Below are positions 29,752-41,495 of a DNA stretch of 64,000 bases, piece after piece. The DNA comes from Owenia fusiformis (Eukaryota; Annelida; Polychaeta; Sabellida; Oweniidae). The DNA is taken from contig CAIIXF020000003.1 of assembly GCA_903813345.2 (NCBI GenBank), forward strand, positions 22,146,931-22,210,930, in the 5' to 3' direction. Within the stretch, counting starts at the first letter, position 1, and every line of letters starts with the position of its first letter. Made by a program: the position numbers and the translations under genes. The notes beneath the pieces were generated by a model that saw only the letters and a list, made by a program, of their open reading frames with translations, was not told where the DNA came from and did not search any database.

Positions 29752-29900
29752 TATGATTTTGAGGAATATCATTTTTATCTACGAGGTGATATTGATATCT
29801 GCACGAGAGAGCAAAGCGAACAAGTGCATATATCAATATCACCGAGTAGATTAAAATGATATTCTGAAAAAAATCATAGGATGTTCTTATTATCCTACAC
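29752..29900. repeat. 150-bp hairpin MITE upstream of the GT61 gene
   Basis: Inverted arms contain CCTATGATTTT, AATATCATTTT and GGTGATATTGATAT, pivoting near 29815. It lies about 160 bp 5' of the GT61 start. Confidence 0.7.
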
Positions 29901-29976
29901 TTACAAGGAGTATACTAAATGTATAATATCATTGCAAAATGAATTCCATGCCAAATAGAGTCAATTTGGCGGGAAA

Positions 29977-30080
29977 TCAACAAGTGGAGTATATCATCAC
30001 AATATCATCCGCATATTGGGTTTTCCGGAGTATATCGTCGCGATATCCTCCGCCCGGAGTACATCATCACGATATCCTCC
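29977..30080. repeat. Short tandem repeat of about 37 bp, three units
   Basis: Units share GGAGTATATCATCACAATATC-like text with small changes, ending at TATCCTCCGG. Confidence 0.6.
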
Positions 30081-30483
30081 GGTTTTTCATTTTGCCAATA
30101 AATATCAAATTTTTTTTAACTGTTATTATACATTTAATACGCTGATAATTGCAATAATATACTAGCAGTTGATTGCCAAGGTTTTATAAAAAGAAACTTT
30201 AGCGGCAAGTTTAGTCAACAAGAATAGGAATTCATAGGAATTAAAACGTTATCAAAGTAGTGGTACAATTTGGTTCAAACTTTACGATTCACAAAATGAC
30301 TCATTAGTTCTATTTTTTCATTTCATGGGTTATTTAGATTTTTATCACCATACACAAGAAACTGAATTTTGTCAACTGTTTTCAAATTCTGAACCAAAAG
30401 ATGAAGGTTGAAAGTTTGCAGCCCTGCAAATAAAATTTCACACTCGTTAACAAGCAGGGGACATTTTAAGACAAAATAAGGAA

Positions 30484-30590
30484 GAATAAACGCACGGAGC
30501 ACACCGCGTCTCGAACTCGCAACCTCGTGGTTACGGCGCCCAATCGCCTAGCCTGAACGTGCCTGGCGCCTAAGCCCTCTCGGACAACTC
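30484..30590 (-). repeat. tRNA-like sequence, probable SINE piece
   Basis: On the minus strand, GGTTGCGAGTTCGAGACGC holds a good B box (GTTCGAGAC) preceded by an anticodon-arm-like stretch. The adjoining 26 bp (30484-30509) recurs exactly at 30809-30834. Confidence 0.45.
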
Positions 30591-30829
30591 GACAACCCAA
30601 AAAAGTTGTTTTGTTAGTCGATCTGACTAGGGTCAGCTGATGTTAGAGGAAGCACAACTGACATTCCCTACCCTTTCAATTAGCCACCCTTTCCATTTGG
30701 CATTTGTGCTTATATATTCCTACACATACACACGTTGCTCAACTGTCCTTAAGAGCCCAGAGCGGGTTAATACCTCTGCAACTGAAAGCTCAGACAGTGG
30801 TCATAAATGAATAAACGCACGGAGCACAC

Positions 30830-31860
30830 CGCGTGTTTGTGGTAATCCACATTTACAAAAAGGATCACTAACACTGGTGAAATTATGTGCATATAGCTGC
30901 GATTTAAAAGAAGACCCACTCTGAGTCTGTTAAAAGCACATTCAACATATCTAGGCATTCCGTTTACCATTTTGGTAGTAGGTAGCACGGAGACAGGGCT
31001 CCTGTAATCTCTTAACAATCTTTTGAAATATGATATATGTTGACTTCTTCTTATGTCAAGATGTAAGACATTTCATATTCTTATATAATTATTCAATTCA
31101 AAATGGTTGACCTCCGAAAAGAATTGCTAGCTTTTGTAGGAATTAGGTAATTGCTTATGACTATTGTACCTTGGTATCAGTTCATCTCCGAGATGTAAAT
31201 GGGGTGGTTCAGTCATTAAGTTCCTAGTTATCTTTGAAAATCAAATCGGCGCCTTTTTGTGCTTTAAAAGTCATTTTCCAGGTATATGCCTATAGAGTAA
31301 GATTATTTGAGTCATTTTGAATGGGCTGATGTACATTGATGAAATTCACACTTTTCTCATAGGAATTATAGTGTGATGTACCATCCACAAAAAATGAAGG
31401 TTTTTGAATGTATATTTCAGGTAGATCATTCACATAGAATAGGAAAAGCATGGGTCCTAATGCCGATCCTTGAGTAACTCCGGCATTAATGACTTAATTG
31501 TTATGCAAATTATTTGGATCATTTGTATTGTCATTTTCATTGGACCATTTTGAATAGCTATCATTTACTTTAACTTTTACTCTTCTGTCGGATAAATATG
31601 AAGTCATCAGTTTAATAAAGTTTTCCCAACAACCATAACTTTTAAGTTTAAGTAACAAAAGTTTGTGCGGACTTAAGTCAAAAGCTGACGTCAGGTCAAG
31701 AAAAACAGAGCGAAAATTTCGACTATTATCAATTTGAGCATGAAAACCATGAACAATATTGATTGATTAATTAACTGTACTGTGTTTCGGTAGAAAACCA
31801 CTCTGAAGTTTATAAATCAAGTTATTTTCTAAAAGAAATTAAATATAAACAAGTCACAGG
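30830..31860 (-). pseudogene. Decayed LINE reverse transcriptase
   Basis: The minus strand gives [10 protein letters not shown]-like text near 31490-31440 and a C-terminal RLRVG...DPFCKCGLPQT knuckle (about 30930-30835) after frame changes. Many stops are present. Confidence 0.6.
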
Positions 31861-32009
31861 GTGAACAGAATCGCACCCTTGAACAGAATACACTTTTCGG
31901 GATGGAAAAATGGCCACCTTAACATTTACCCAGACTGCCTAAAGACTAATCAGTTCTAAACATCTCTAAAATTTTAGGATGAATCCATGAAACCTGTAAA
32001 CAACCCTGA

Positions 32010-33140
32010 AAAACTGTTGTTTTCTTGTGGAGTTAGAGATTAAAATTGACACCAGGGGTGTCATGAGCGACGAAAAATCTATTCACTGCGGATTTCCAAA
32101 TTGTGGAAAATGGAGGGAAATTTGAACGTTGGTACCTTCAAAAGCAGTTATGACGTGCACGGACCTGGGGACAATTCGGGAAATACGGGCTGATTTCAGC
32201 TTTGAGCGTTAATCTCTGCCTTATTTAAATAGCTAGCTATGTGTTTTATACCGTGTTTTATATATCATTTTGAAGTATTTTTTATTTGCATTTCAGTGAA
32301 ATTATTTTTTCTTCAAAATGTTGATGGGATCCAACATATTTTTAAAGTTAAACATATCCCAAAATCGTCAAATATGCTGTAAGACGTAACACTTTACACT
32401 TACAGGGCTCGTTGAAATTGGGATAACTTTTGAAATAATGATCAAAATCCCACTAAAATTTCACAATTATCATATATGAACGCTTTAAAAATTTTCAAAA
32501 TTGTGTAAGGTTTTGAAGGCGAATGGGACGAGCAATAAGTTTACCTTCATTTAACCTTCTAATTCAAGTCTGATTTGAAAGAAAAATTAACTGCACAATA
32601 TTGTCATTGCGAAATTTACAAAACAGTAACCAGTTTTTTTTATTTTGCAAATAATATTAAAATAAGAGCTGGTTTTCGAGACTTGAAAAAAATGTGACGC
32701 ATCGATTTTCTACCACAAATTCCATACATATCAATTTTTACCAACGCCCCAAGTGGATTTCTTGACCGTTTTCCAAAATTCAAAAACATTTTAGAAATAT
32801 TGTCCTCGAGATCTTGCTACCCTGTGAATTTTGTCATGATTAGATAAGGATAAAGTATTTTATTTTTAGGTTGACTAAACTTGACAAAAATTTGACGCTT
32901 GTCGTTTGTGACGTTGTAAGGCTGTTTGCGCCCTATGCTGCTCATTGTTTTGTCTTGGTTTTTTGACGCCATAATGTTACGCTAATTGTCCCCAGTTTCG
33001 TGCGACGTGTAAGTACATTTTATACGAGTAGAGTGCAAAATACAGCAATAATACTTATATATTATTTTAATCAATTATCAATTGTGTATTACTCTTGAAA
33101 AATTTATGATGATTCAGTCAAGCATATTGAGTGCAGCTGA
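32010..33140. mobile_element. Second copy of the ACAGGGTGGGCC MITE, split by an 860-bp insert
   Basis: The segments 32015-32140 and 33020-33140 align with 9930-10150 of the intact copy. The intervening part (about 32150-33010) has its own inverted ends around CTGGGGACAATT and AATTGTCCCCAG. Confidence 0.7.
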
Positions 33141-33740
33141 GACCGTATCTTTACTATTGGTAAAGATGACTGTGTCATCAGCATAGAGCAAGACAAATAA
33201 TTTCAAATGTCCATCTATTTCATTTCCAACGTTAATTTGATTGCAATTATTTTCAATAAATACTTCTCGACATCATTAAAATATACTGAATGCATAAGTG
33301 GAGAAATACTATCTCCCTGTCTCAATCCGCAGAGTACCTCGAAGAATTCAGACTGATTACGATCTTTGTCAATAATAAGTAGCTTTTCATATTTTCGTAC
33401 ATGTTTTGTACTAGTTCTAAAATTTCCCTTTTATCCCATACATTTTTATTAATTTTAGCCATAGATCGTGTCGTATTCGATCAAAAGATGAGGAATAATC
33501 AATGAAACCACAGTCTTTGAGTGTAAGAGTACATCAAGCAGGCATCTTAGGACAAAAAAATGTGGTCATTTTCTGAAACCACATTGATTTTCATCTCATT
33601 GTCAGTTGCAGGTCTTCTACAAAAGAGGTCAATTTATTGTATAGAATAGTTATGAAAAACTTTCCAGCGCAACTAAGTAGAGTAATCCCTCTGTGGTTTT
33701 GGGGGTTGTTCTGGTCAGCTTTGTTTTCATAGATAGGCTA
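33140..33740 (-). pseudogene. LINE reverse transcriptase fragment (L1/I-like)
   Basis: The minus strand reads CGLRQGDSISPLMHSVYFND then YADDTVIFTN after a frameshift. The LRQGDSISP form differs from the CR1-type copies, so it is a separate LINE lineage. Confidence 0.6.
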
Positions 33741-33814
33741 ATAAGGCCTAGTGGCCAGTCTGAGGTACCTCACTCGTATTCAATAATTACCCATATGTCT
33801 ATAAGAATGTTTTT

Positions 33815-34015
33815 CACTGGTACTCACCTAGTTACGCTGACGATATTCTCAAACTAGACTATCTTCCTTAACTTTGAGCCAAATTATTGTCCACAACTTG
33901 ACTCATAAGTAGTGTAAAATCGAGAAATAAAAATATCTTACCGAAAACGAAGCCCGGATGTTCTTCCATCTTGTTACGCTGAAGTATCGTCAGCGTAACT
34001 AGGTGAGTACCAGTG
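33815..34015. mobile_element. 201-bp MITE with a 6-bp target duplication
   Basis: A 30-bp inverted end begins CACTGGTACTCACCTAGTTA. An exact GTTTTT duplication flanks it (33809-33814 and 34016-34021). It starts CACTG and ends CAGTG. Confidence 0.85.
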
Positions 34016-34464
34016 GTTTTTGCTGTATTTAATGTATTCATTTAATACTTATGTAATCTATCCATGGGCTAGAATGAATATGAATGCAATGAACAAGTTA
34101 TTTGCTTTACAGTTGCAGTACTCGATTGCCATAATTATTTATTCTGTGTGTGTCACATGATCTATATAGATATTGTACTAAATTAGCTTTCAAATGAGAT
34201 ATGACACGCAATGTAACATTAAGGAGTTTTTTTCTGTAGAGAGGATGCCGTTGTTTTTTGACACCCTGTATAAGCCGGTACATAAGCTAGCACTGAAAAA
34301 TCGTTCCATAATAGAAGTTGGCCGTCATCTTTGAAAGCTGTAATTATAATGAAAATTGATTATAAGTTAAACAAAAGATTTTGTATATAAGAATGCTTTT
34401 TCCAAAAGTTTTTCCAGTGAAAAATTATTGATAATTGAAAAACTTATGAAGGACACACGGCCCT

Positions 34465-35183
34465 ATGCTCACACAGTGTATAAAACCTTTAGAAGAGTGT
34501 GTTTCAACTCGAGAAACCTAGATAGCACAGTTTGTGAGTTGGTTTGATGACCTTGACCTTTGACCTTGAAAATTTTACTTTTGCTGAGCTCAGTAAGTCT
34601 TTTGTGATTAAATAACCAATTTGAAAACCAACTTTTTGACCTTTCGAAGGCCAAGTAAAGGTCAAATCTCAAAACTAAGATCAGATCTAAACTCCTAGGA
34701 ACTTGCAGATGATTTTTAAAAAATAGATTTAGTTAAAGGACAAATTTTGAGAAACTTGTCAATCACAAAACCTGCCATTGACTTTATACATGAGAAAGTT
34801 CCCTGAAAATTCTACTTTTTGTCTAAAGTTATATAGTAAACACCTAAAACTGTAGTTCCAAGAGCTTTGACATCTTCAGAAGACAGATGTTGCACATTCA
34901 GCAACTGCTACCACTTATTTGAAAGTTCCACTTTCACAAAGTGTCTGGTATCTAAAGAAAAATTAACTTTTGACGTCAAAATCAGCAATTTCTAGGAAAC
35001 CGGGCGAACTTGGGAATTGGCGACGACAGGTCAAATAGGCATTGTGAATACGCATAAAATGAATGTGAATATGACTCGATACGAATAGCAATTTTTGCGG
35101 CCAATGTTGACGGGCCAACAGAAGGACGGACACACCAACGGACGGACGCCTAGTAGATCCCATAGGCTCATTGTGTGAGCCAA
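34465..35183. mobile_element. 720-bp element with nuclear-receptor-like sites
   Basis: Inverted ends contain GCTCACACARTG. Near the left end (34548-34569) are three TGACCT half-sites in a row, including a perfect AGGTCAAAGGTCA (DR1) on the minus strand at 34554-34566. The right end has GGACGGAC repeats and a small GGCTCA...TGAGCC hairpin. Confidence 0.6.
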
Positions 35184-35936
35184 TTGGGAAAACAGAGGTG
35201 TATGACTTGTTCTACTGTTGCGGCGTAAAAGTAATTATAGTAGTCCTCCGGCTACTTCATTGAACTCTATGATTGAATCGAGGTTTTAAAAGTTATGACA
35301 ACTTTTCTATTTTATTTATGTTTTGGCAAATGTAAACAACAGGCCTCCCAGTGTTCCTTGCATTCGAACCACGATTCTTACACCGCGAACGTGAAATCTT
35401 TGACCGCGCACCACCATTTCCTTGTTTCCGAACATATTTCTTGACCCGCCCACAGAGATCCGTAACCGCGAACCACACACCTGGTCGAAAGAAAGTCCGT
35501 AATTTTTTATTCGTATTATTACGAATAACTTAATATCAAACGAAGTGTTTTCATTTGGAATTCGGAAGAAATATTTTCCAAGTTGTTCATGCATGTGAAT
35601 GAATATCCACTTATTGAAGATAATAGCATTTTGAAGCTCCAGAAAACACAACATATTGGAACTACCTTGTGATCCCGCGCATTGATATTTCCAGTGAAAA
35701 AACAAAAACATGGCTTTTGAGTGCGGAGAGTTTATGAAACTATTGCAATGAATGTTATTATGTGTACATGTATAAAAATTGGTCAATGTAAACTACAATT
35801 AATCAGGCTGTACAATAACAAACTGTAACCAATAAGAGCATTGTTGCAGTATGCGCAATTGATATGTAAAAGAAATAATCGAGTTCAAAAGTTATTAATG
35901 TAAAACGTAACAAGATGACCGAGTTATATGGCTATA

Positions 35937-36906
35937 CAGGGCGTATCAAAAAAACGCAACAAGTAGTTATCTCGTAAAATCACAAAACTAGTGATGACTA
36001 CATCAATTTCATTAAATATACCATAAAGCCACATCTCTCTTCTTTGCAATGATATGTCATTCATTCACGTGTGGTAATGGTTCAGTGAGAAATCCTTCCA
36101 TTTGCACAGTGGGTCAAAATCGGCCCTACACAAAGTTTTAGATATTGCAAAAATCAGTGCAAGGGCTAAGTGCCAATGGAAATTCCCCTGACTTTTGGAG
36201 CTATCTCAGGAGCATCTGTTCTCACAATTCCTTCACCAGATATTGCAAAACCTCGAGAAAGAATTGCCCATGGGCTGCTTTTCTCTGATTTAACCCAAAG
36301 ATGACTCAGGGCTGAACCATGCATGACGTGGACAGATGAGCGCATCTTTATGTGCAAGGAAGTGGTGGCAATTTGGAGGGGTATACGATGTATTCTTGCA
36401 AGAGTATGAGTATGAACACTTTACTGTCTATGCCACACCTGTCACACCTTCTTCCAATAGCCCATATACCCCTTGTACTGACTGTTGCAATGTTTGAAAC
36501 TTGAGTCTGAGCTGAATTTTGCCCCACTTTGCAAAATTAATGATTTTTCGGCCAGCCATGACTCCCTGTGAATGAATGATATTCCATTATAAAGAGGAGT
36601 AGTTTGCTTTTTCGTACATTGAATGAAAAGGATGCAGTCAGCATTGGTTTTATGTTTTCTTCCAACATTGCATCGGGCTCCGTACACTGACTTTTGCGAT
36701 GTTTATAACTTGGTCCCAAGCTAATTATGGCCCACTTTGCAAATGGAATGATTACTCGCCCGACCATGACCAAATATCAATGAATGATATATCATTGTAA
36801 AGAGGAGACACGTGGCTTTATGGTGCATTGAATGAAATCAACGCTGTTAACACTGGTTTTGTGCTCTTCCGAGATAACAATCTGTTGCGTTTTTTGATAC
36901 GCACTG
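35937..36906. mobile_element. TA-flanked mariner-like element, copy A
   Basis: Inverted ends CAGGGCGTATCAAAAAAACG and CGTTTTTTGATACGCACTG lie between TA dinucleotides. The interior holds a broken transposase trace on the plus strand (TWTDERIFMCKEV near 36325, matching the WTDE block). Confidence 0.8.
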
Positions 36907-37170
36907 TATAAAACAAATTGTCGGAATTTTTGACTATGGTATTGTTTTTCTGATTCGTGCACCAGATTTCATCATAATTTTGAGATGGTTACATAACACT
37001 ACATCAGATCTTAAATAAACTGCATTGTTTTTATGATTTGAGCCTTTAAATCTACTAAATGGTCACCCAATGTTTAAATTGGTGGACATTCTCCAATGCC
37101 TGTCTTTAATATCTGCAAATATAGGGTAGAGTGGATGGTAAATATTACATTTGGATATATAGAGGATATA

Positions 37171-38272
37171 CAGGGCGTATCAAAAAACGCAACAAGTACT
37201 TATCTCGTAAAATCACAAAACTAGTGATGACTACATCAATTTCATTCAATGTACCATAAAGCCACATGTCTCCTCTTTGCAATGATATGTCATCACATGT
37301 GGTAATGCTTGGGTGAGAAATCCTTCCATTTGCACACTGGGTCTGGACCAAGTTTTAGATATTGAAAAAATCAGTGCAAGGGCTAAGTGCCAAAGGAAGT
37401 TCCCCTGACTTGAATTGTTGTGACCTTTTTCTTTTGGAGCTATCTCAGGAGCATCGAGAAAGAATTGCCCATGGGCTGCTTTTCCCTGCTTTAACCCACA
37501 GATGACTCAGGGCTGAACCATGCATGACATGGACAGATGAGCGCATCTTTATGTGCAAGGAAGTGGTGGCAATTTGGAGGGGTATAGGATGTATTCTTTT
37601 GGAGCTATCTCAGGAGCATCGAGAAAGAATTGCCCATGGGCTGCTTTTCCCTGCTTTAACCCACAGATGACTCAGGGCTGAACCATGCATGACATGGACA
37701 GATGAGCGCATCTTTATGTGCAAGGAAGTGGTGGCAATTTGGAGGGGTATAGGATGTATTCTTGCAGGAGTATGAGTATAAGGACTACTGTCTATGTCAC
37801 ACCTGTCACACCTTCTTCCAATAGCCCCTATGCCCCTTGTACTGACTTTTGCAATCTTTAAAACTTGGGTCCGAGCTGAATTTTACCCCACTTTGCAAAA
37901 TTAATGATTATTCGGCCAGAGATGACTCCCTGTAAATGAATGATATTCCATTGCAAAGAGGAGTAATTTGGCTTTTTGGTACATTGAATGAAAAGGATGC
38001 AGTCAGCATAGGTTTTATGTTTTCTTACAATATTGCATCGGGCTCCGTACACTGACTTTTGCAATGTTTATAACTTGGTCCCAACCTAATTTTGGCCCAC
38101 TTTGCAAATGGAATGATTACTCTCCCAACCATGACCAAATATCAATGAATGATATATCATTGTAAAGAGGAGACACATGACTTTATGGTGCATTGAATGA
38201 AATCAATGCTGTTATCACTGGTTTTGTGCTTTTCCGAGATAACAATCTGTTTGCTTTTTTTGATACGCATTG
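37171..38272. mobile_element. TA-flanked mariner-like element, copy B, with internal duplication
   Basis: Same ends and orientation as copy A. A 165-bp segment is repeated head-to-tail (37431-37595 and 37596-37760). Small internal deletions relative to copy A are also seen. Confidence 0.85.
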
Positions 38273-39032
38273 TATAGAAGATATCATTTTATCCATGACT
38301 GGATATAAAAATAATAGCCCGAGAAAATCATGGAATATCTTATTTATCCTATGGTTGCAGATAATTGTAATTATCCAAATCCTTTGGGAAAATGGTCATC
38401 ACATTTAGCTTTTTACCTTGGTTTAGAAATCAATTCAATTCTAGTTTTTTCATTATGTTCTGGTCCTAAACCGAATAAATTGATTGCATGAAAACATTTA
38501 AATCATTTTAATGAGCACATAATGTTTTATTTGGAACTATATTCTGGAAGTTCAATCGCTGTTATTTTCGGCGCTAAATTCAAAACTTATGAAAAAATAG
38601 TATCCGTCGGATACGATTGGATATCACGTTCTTTCAGTCGGATACAATTTTAATGGCACATACCAAAATGATCTTGTGTCGTGTATATATTTCGTATCCA
38701 TAGGATAAATACAGATACATGAATAATAGATATACGATTATAAATGATCATTCCATCCTTCAACAAAATCCGTCTAGTTAAGAACGCATTCATCCTGTTG
38801 GTTAGTTTCAAAAGTTAACACTATAGATTTTGAAATTTGCGCCATCTTCTAGATCTCCATTTTTACACTAGCAGTGTCATATCTTTTTTGCCCCCCCCCC
38901 CCCCTCCCTAGCTAGAGCTTGTATGATACACATTTTACATTCAGGAAAATAACAATTGACCACTATTATGGTAAGGGCTAAGAGTAATTTATCTGTCTAA
39001 TCTTTGATCGTTACAAAAATCATGGCTGTAGG
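38273..39032. other. AT-rich spacer with a poly-C run
   Basis: No gene is seen. A C-run lies at about 38891-38905. Confidence 0.4.
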
Positions 39033-39069
39033 GACCGGGGGTTCGGTGGGTTCGGACGAACCCCCGGTC
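39033..39069. repeat. GC-rich hairpin repeat, copy 1
   Basis: A perfect 13-bp stem, GACCGGGGGTTCG paired with CGAACCCCCGGTC, around an 11-nt loop. About 120 bp of downstream flank is shared with copy 2 at 40609. Confidence 0.8.
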
Positions 39070-39153
39070 GGGGTTTCCCAAAAAATATTTGTGGAAAACC
39101 AGAAACATTAAATTAAATTTATATGACCAGTAAATAAAAACATAATTAAGTTG

Positions 39154-41492
39154 TACAATTCTCTCCAAAAGTTTGGCAACCTTAGGCAAGGATTGGGATT
39201 GTCTAATTTTGAGAAGACCCCGGATCATCATGACATTATGCAAAGAAATAACATTAATTTCGCACAACTTAAAAGCTGGTTCATATCCGGTGAAATAAAC
39301 CAAATGTCTTAAATACTAACAAATTGATTTACTCTTTAAAGTCCCCGTCTAAAGTTTGAAAATATTTTTTTATCATTCATTTACTATTTGTTAGGACTTA
39401 AAAAGTGATTTTAGAGATTTTTGAACAAAAAATTTTTTTTGAAAAAAAAGTTGTGAGCATTTCATTTCTCAAATATTCAAATTTCCCGCCATTTTTCAAA
39501 AAAAGTTGAAATTTCTTAATCATCAAATATTTCTTAATGCATTTCAAAAAAGATTATATTTTTAACACCAATGCAAAGATTGAACAAAAGACACACTATT
39601 TCAATAATAAAATGTCATATTTAATGGGCCACTTCAATGTTTTAGCTTATCAAAAATATTTTGAAACATTAGTGATGTCACTAAGGTAACAAAAACTTTT
39701 TGAAAAAAATTGAATTTTCTTTTTCGATGTCAATCTTTTCTAAATATGCTAGATTTTCATAAAAAACCAATGTTGATTGTCTAACCAGGTTAAAAGGAAG
39801 AATAAATTATGTTTTAGATATCATTGTACCATTGGTTTCTATGAGAACTAAAATTTTGAAATGCATTTTTCTCAGAACCATTTTCATGCACTGATAAGTT
39901 CATTTCTCGCTTGTTTATCAACCGATTTTCTTAATTTTTTCGGCAAAAAACATGGGAGGATGGATGCTATGCATTGGTATGAATTGTGGCTAATTAGAAG
40001 ATATGAGTGACCTCTAAAAGTTGGTTTTAAATAAATTCACAAATTTTGGAACAAAAAGTCTATCAAAAACCACTTTTTGAAATTAAAAAAAAAAGTTTCA
40101 CATATCACACTTTAATAACATTGGGTAAGACTACAATATAAGCCAAAGTGGTTTAAACTTTACATGGGGCCTTTAAATCTTTTTCAAAAAATGATTAATT
40201 TAACATAAAATTTGTTATTTTTTATTTTAACATAAAAACAACTACTTATTGTCTAACTACTGATGAAAACACATTTTCTTACAAATCTTTGCGCCTTCGT
40301 TTTGTTTTATTTCAAACAAGAAAATCTTGCCCGGAGCTTATTAGTCCCCAGGAGCAAATATCAAATAATAGAAACTTTTTGAAATGAGTTAGTATGAAAA
40401 GCACACATGTACTTATCATTTATATTTAGTATTTGAATGGGTATAGCATTTATTATCCATCACTTCGATTTCTTTTGTGATGTGACTGCCATACTTGGGC
40501 CATAGCCAAGATTTCTCAAAAGAGTTCTACTTTTGCTGAATTTCAAAGGACATTTGTAACGCGCGTGCTCCCTAATTCACGTGTAAACCTCCATATCATA
40601 GCCGTAGGGACCGGGGGTTCGATGGGTTCGGACGAACCCCCGGTCGGGATTTCTCCCCAAAAAATATTTGTGGAAAAATTCATTGCAATAACCAGAAACA
40701 TATTATTCAATTTATATGGCCAGGAAAAAATAGTAAAGGAAGATGTGCGATTATTGGCAAATATCCCTATGGTCAAAATGATTCATTCTTAGGTGTAACA
40801 TGAAGAATAGAATGTCATATATAGATACTTTGGAAAATATTAAAGTGCTCGGGCACACATAAGCTGAGTTAGGGATCATTTCGTTCAATAAGGTTTTATT
40901 GACTTACAAGTGTAAGCTAAAAAGGTACACACATTACTTGCAGTGGAAAGTTCTGTCCAATAAAAAAGCCAGTTGCAGTCATCTTTTGCTGAGGAAAGCA
41001 AAGGCATAAGGAGGATTATATCAAATAAGACTAGATTTATTAAGTGTTTCGAATGAGTATTTTATTGTCACAGTTAAGGGAAAAAGTTCATCATAAAAAA
41101 TATTAGAAAAATCACGGGATGTACCAATATGCATTGCTTCCTGATAATCACTTTTTATTTTCTAAAAAAAACTGACCCACTGATAATTGCCAACAGATTA
41201 TCGAGATTTTTAAGCTTCAAAGACCTAATTACAGATGGCCTGCGGCTGAATATAATCTACTAATTAAATAAAGAGCCCATTGGTTCCTCTTGGTTTACAT
41301 GGGAATGACGATTTTCAAAAATTCATCTTTAGAAGAAAGGGAAATTGGGAAAATTTGGAGGCATTGGAAATATAGTCAAGTTACATTTTTATCAATATTA
41401 TAAGTATTTTCTTCGAAGGTTATGTTAATAAAAATTCAAATATAAAGAGGAGGCAGGGAGCTAAGGTTACCAAACTTTTGGAGGGGAGTGTA
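39154..41492. mobile_element. 2.3 kb Tc1/mariner-like relic
   Basis: Inverted ends CTCCAAAAGTTTGGCAACC and GGTTACCAAACTTTTGGAG bound it. The interior is AT-rich with no readable transposase. It contains the second hairpin repeat (40609-40645). Confidence 0.5.
40609..40645. repeat. GC-rich hairpin repeat, copy 2
   Basis: Same 13-bp stem as 39033-39069, with one loop change and similar downstream sequence. Confidence 0.8.
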
Positions 41493-41495
41493 TTT

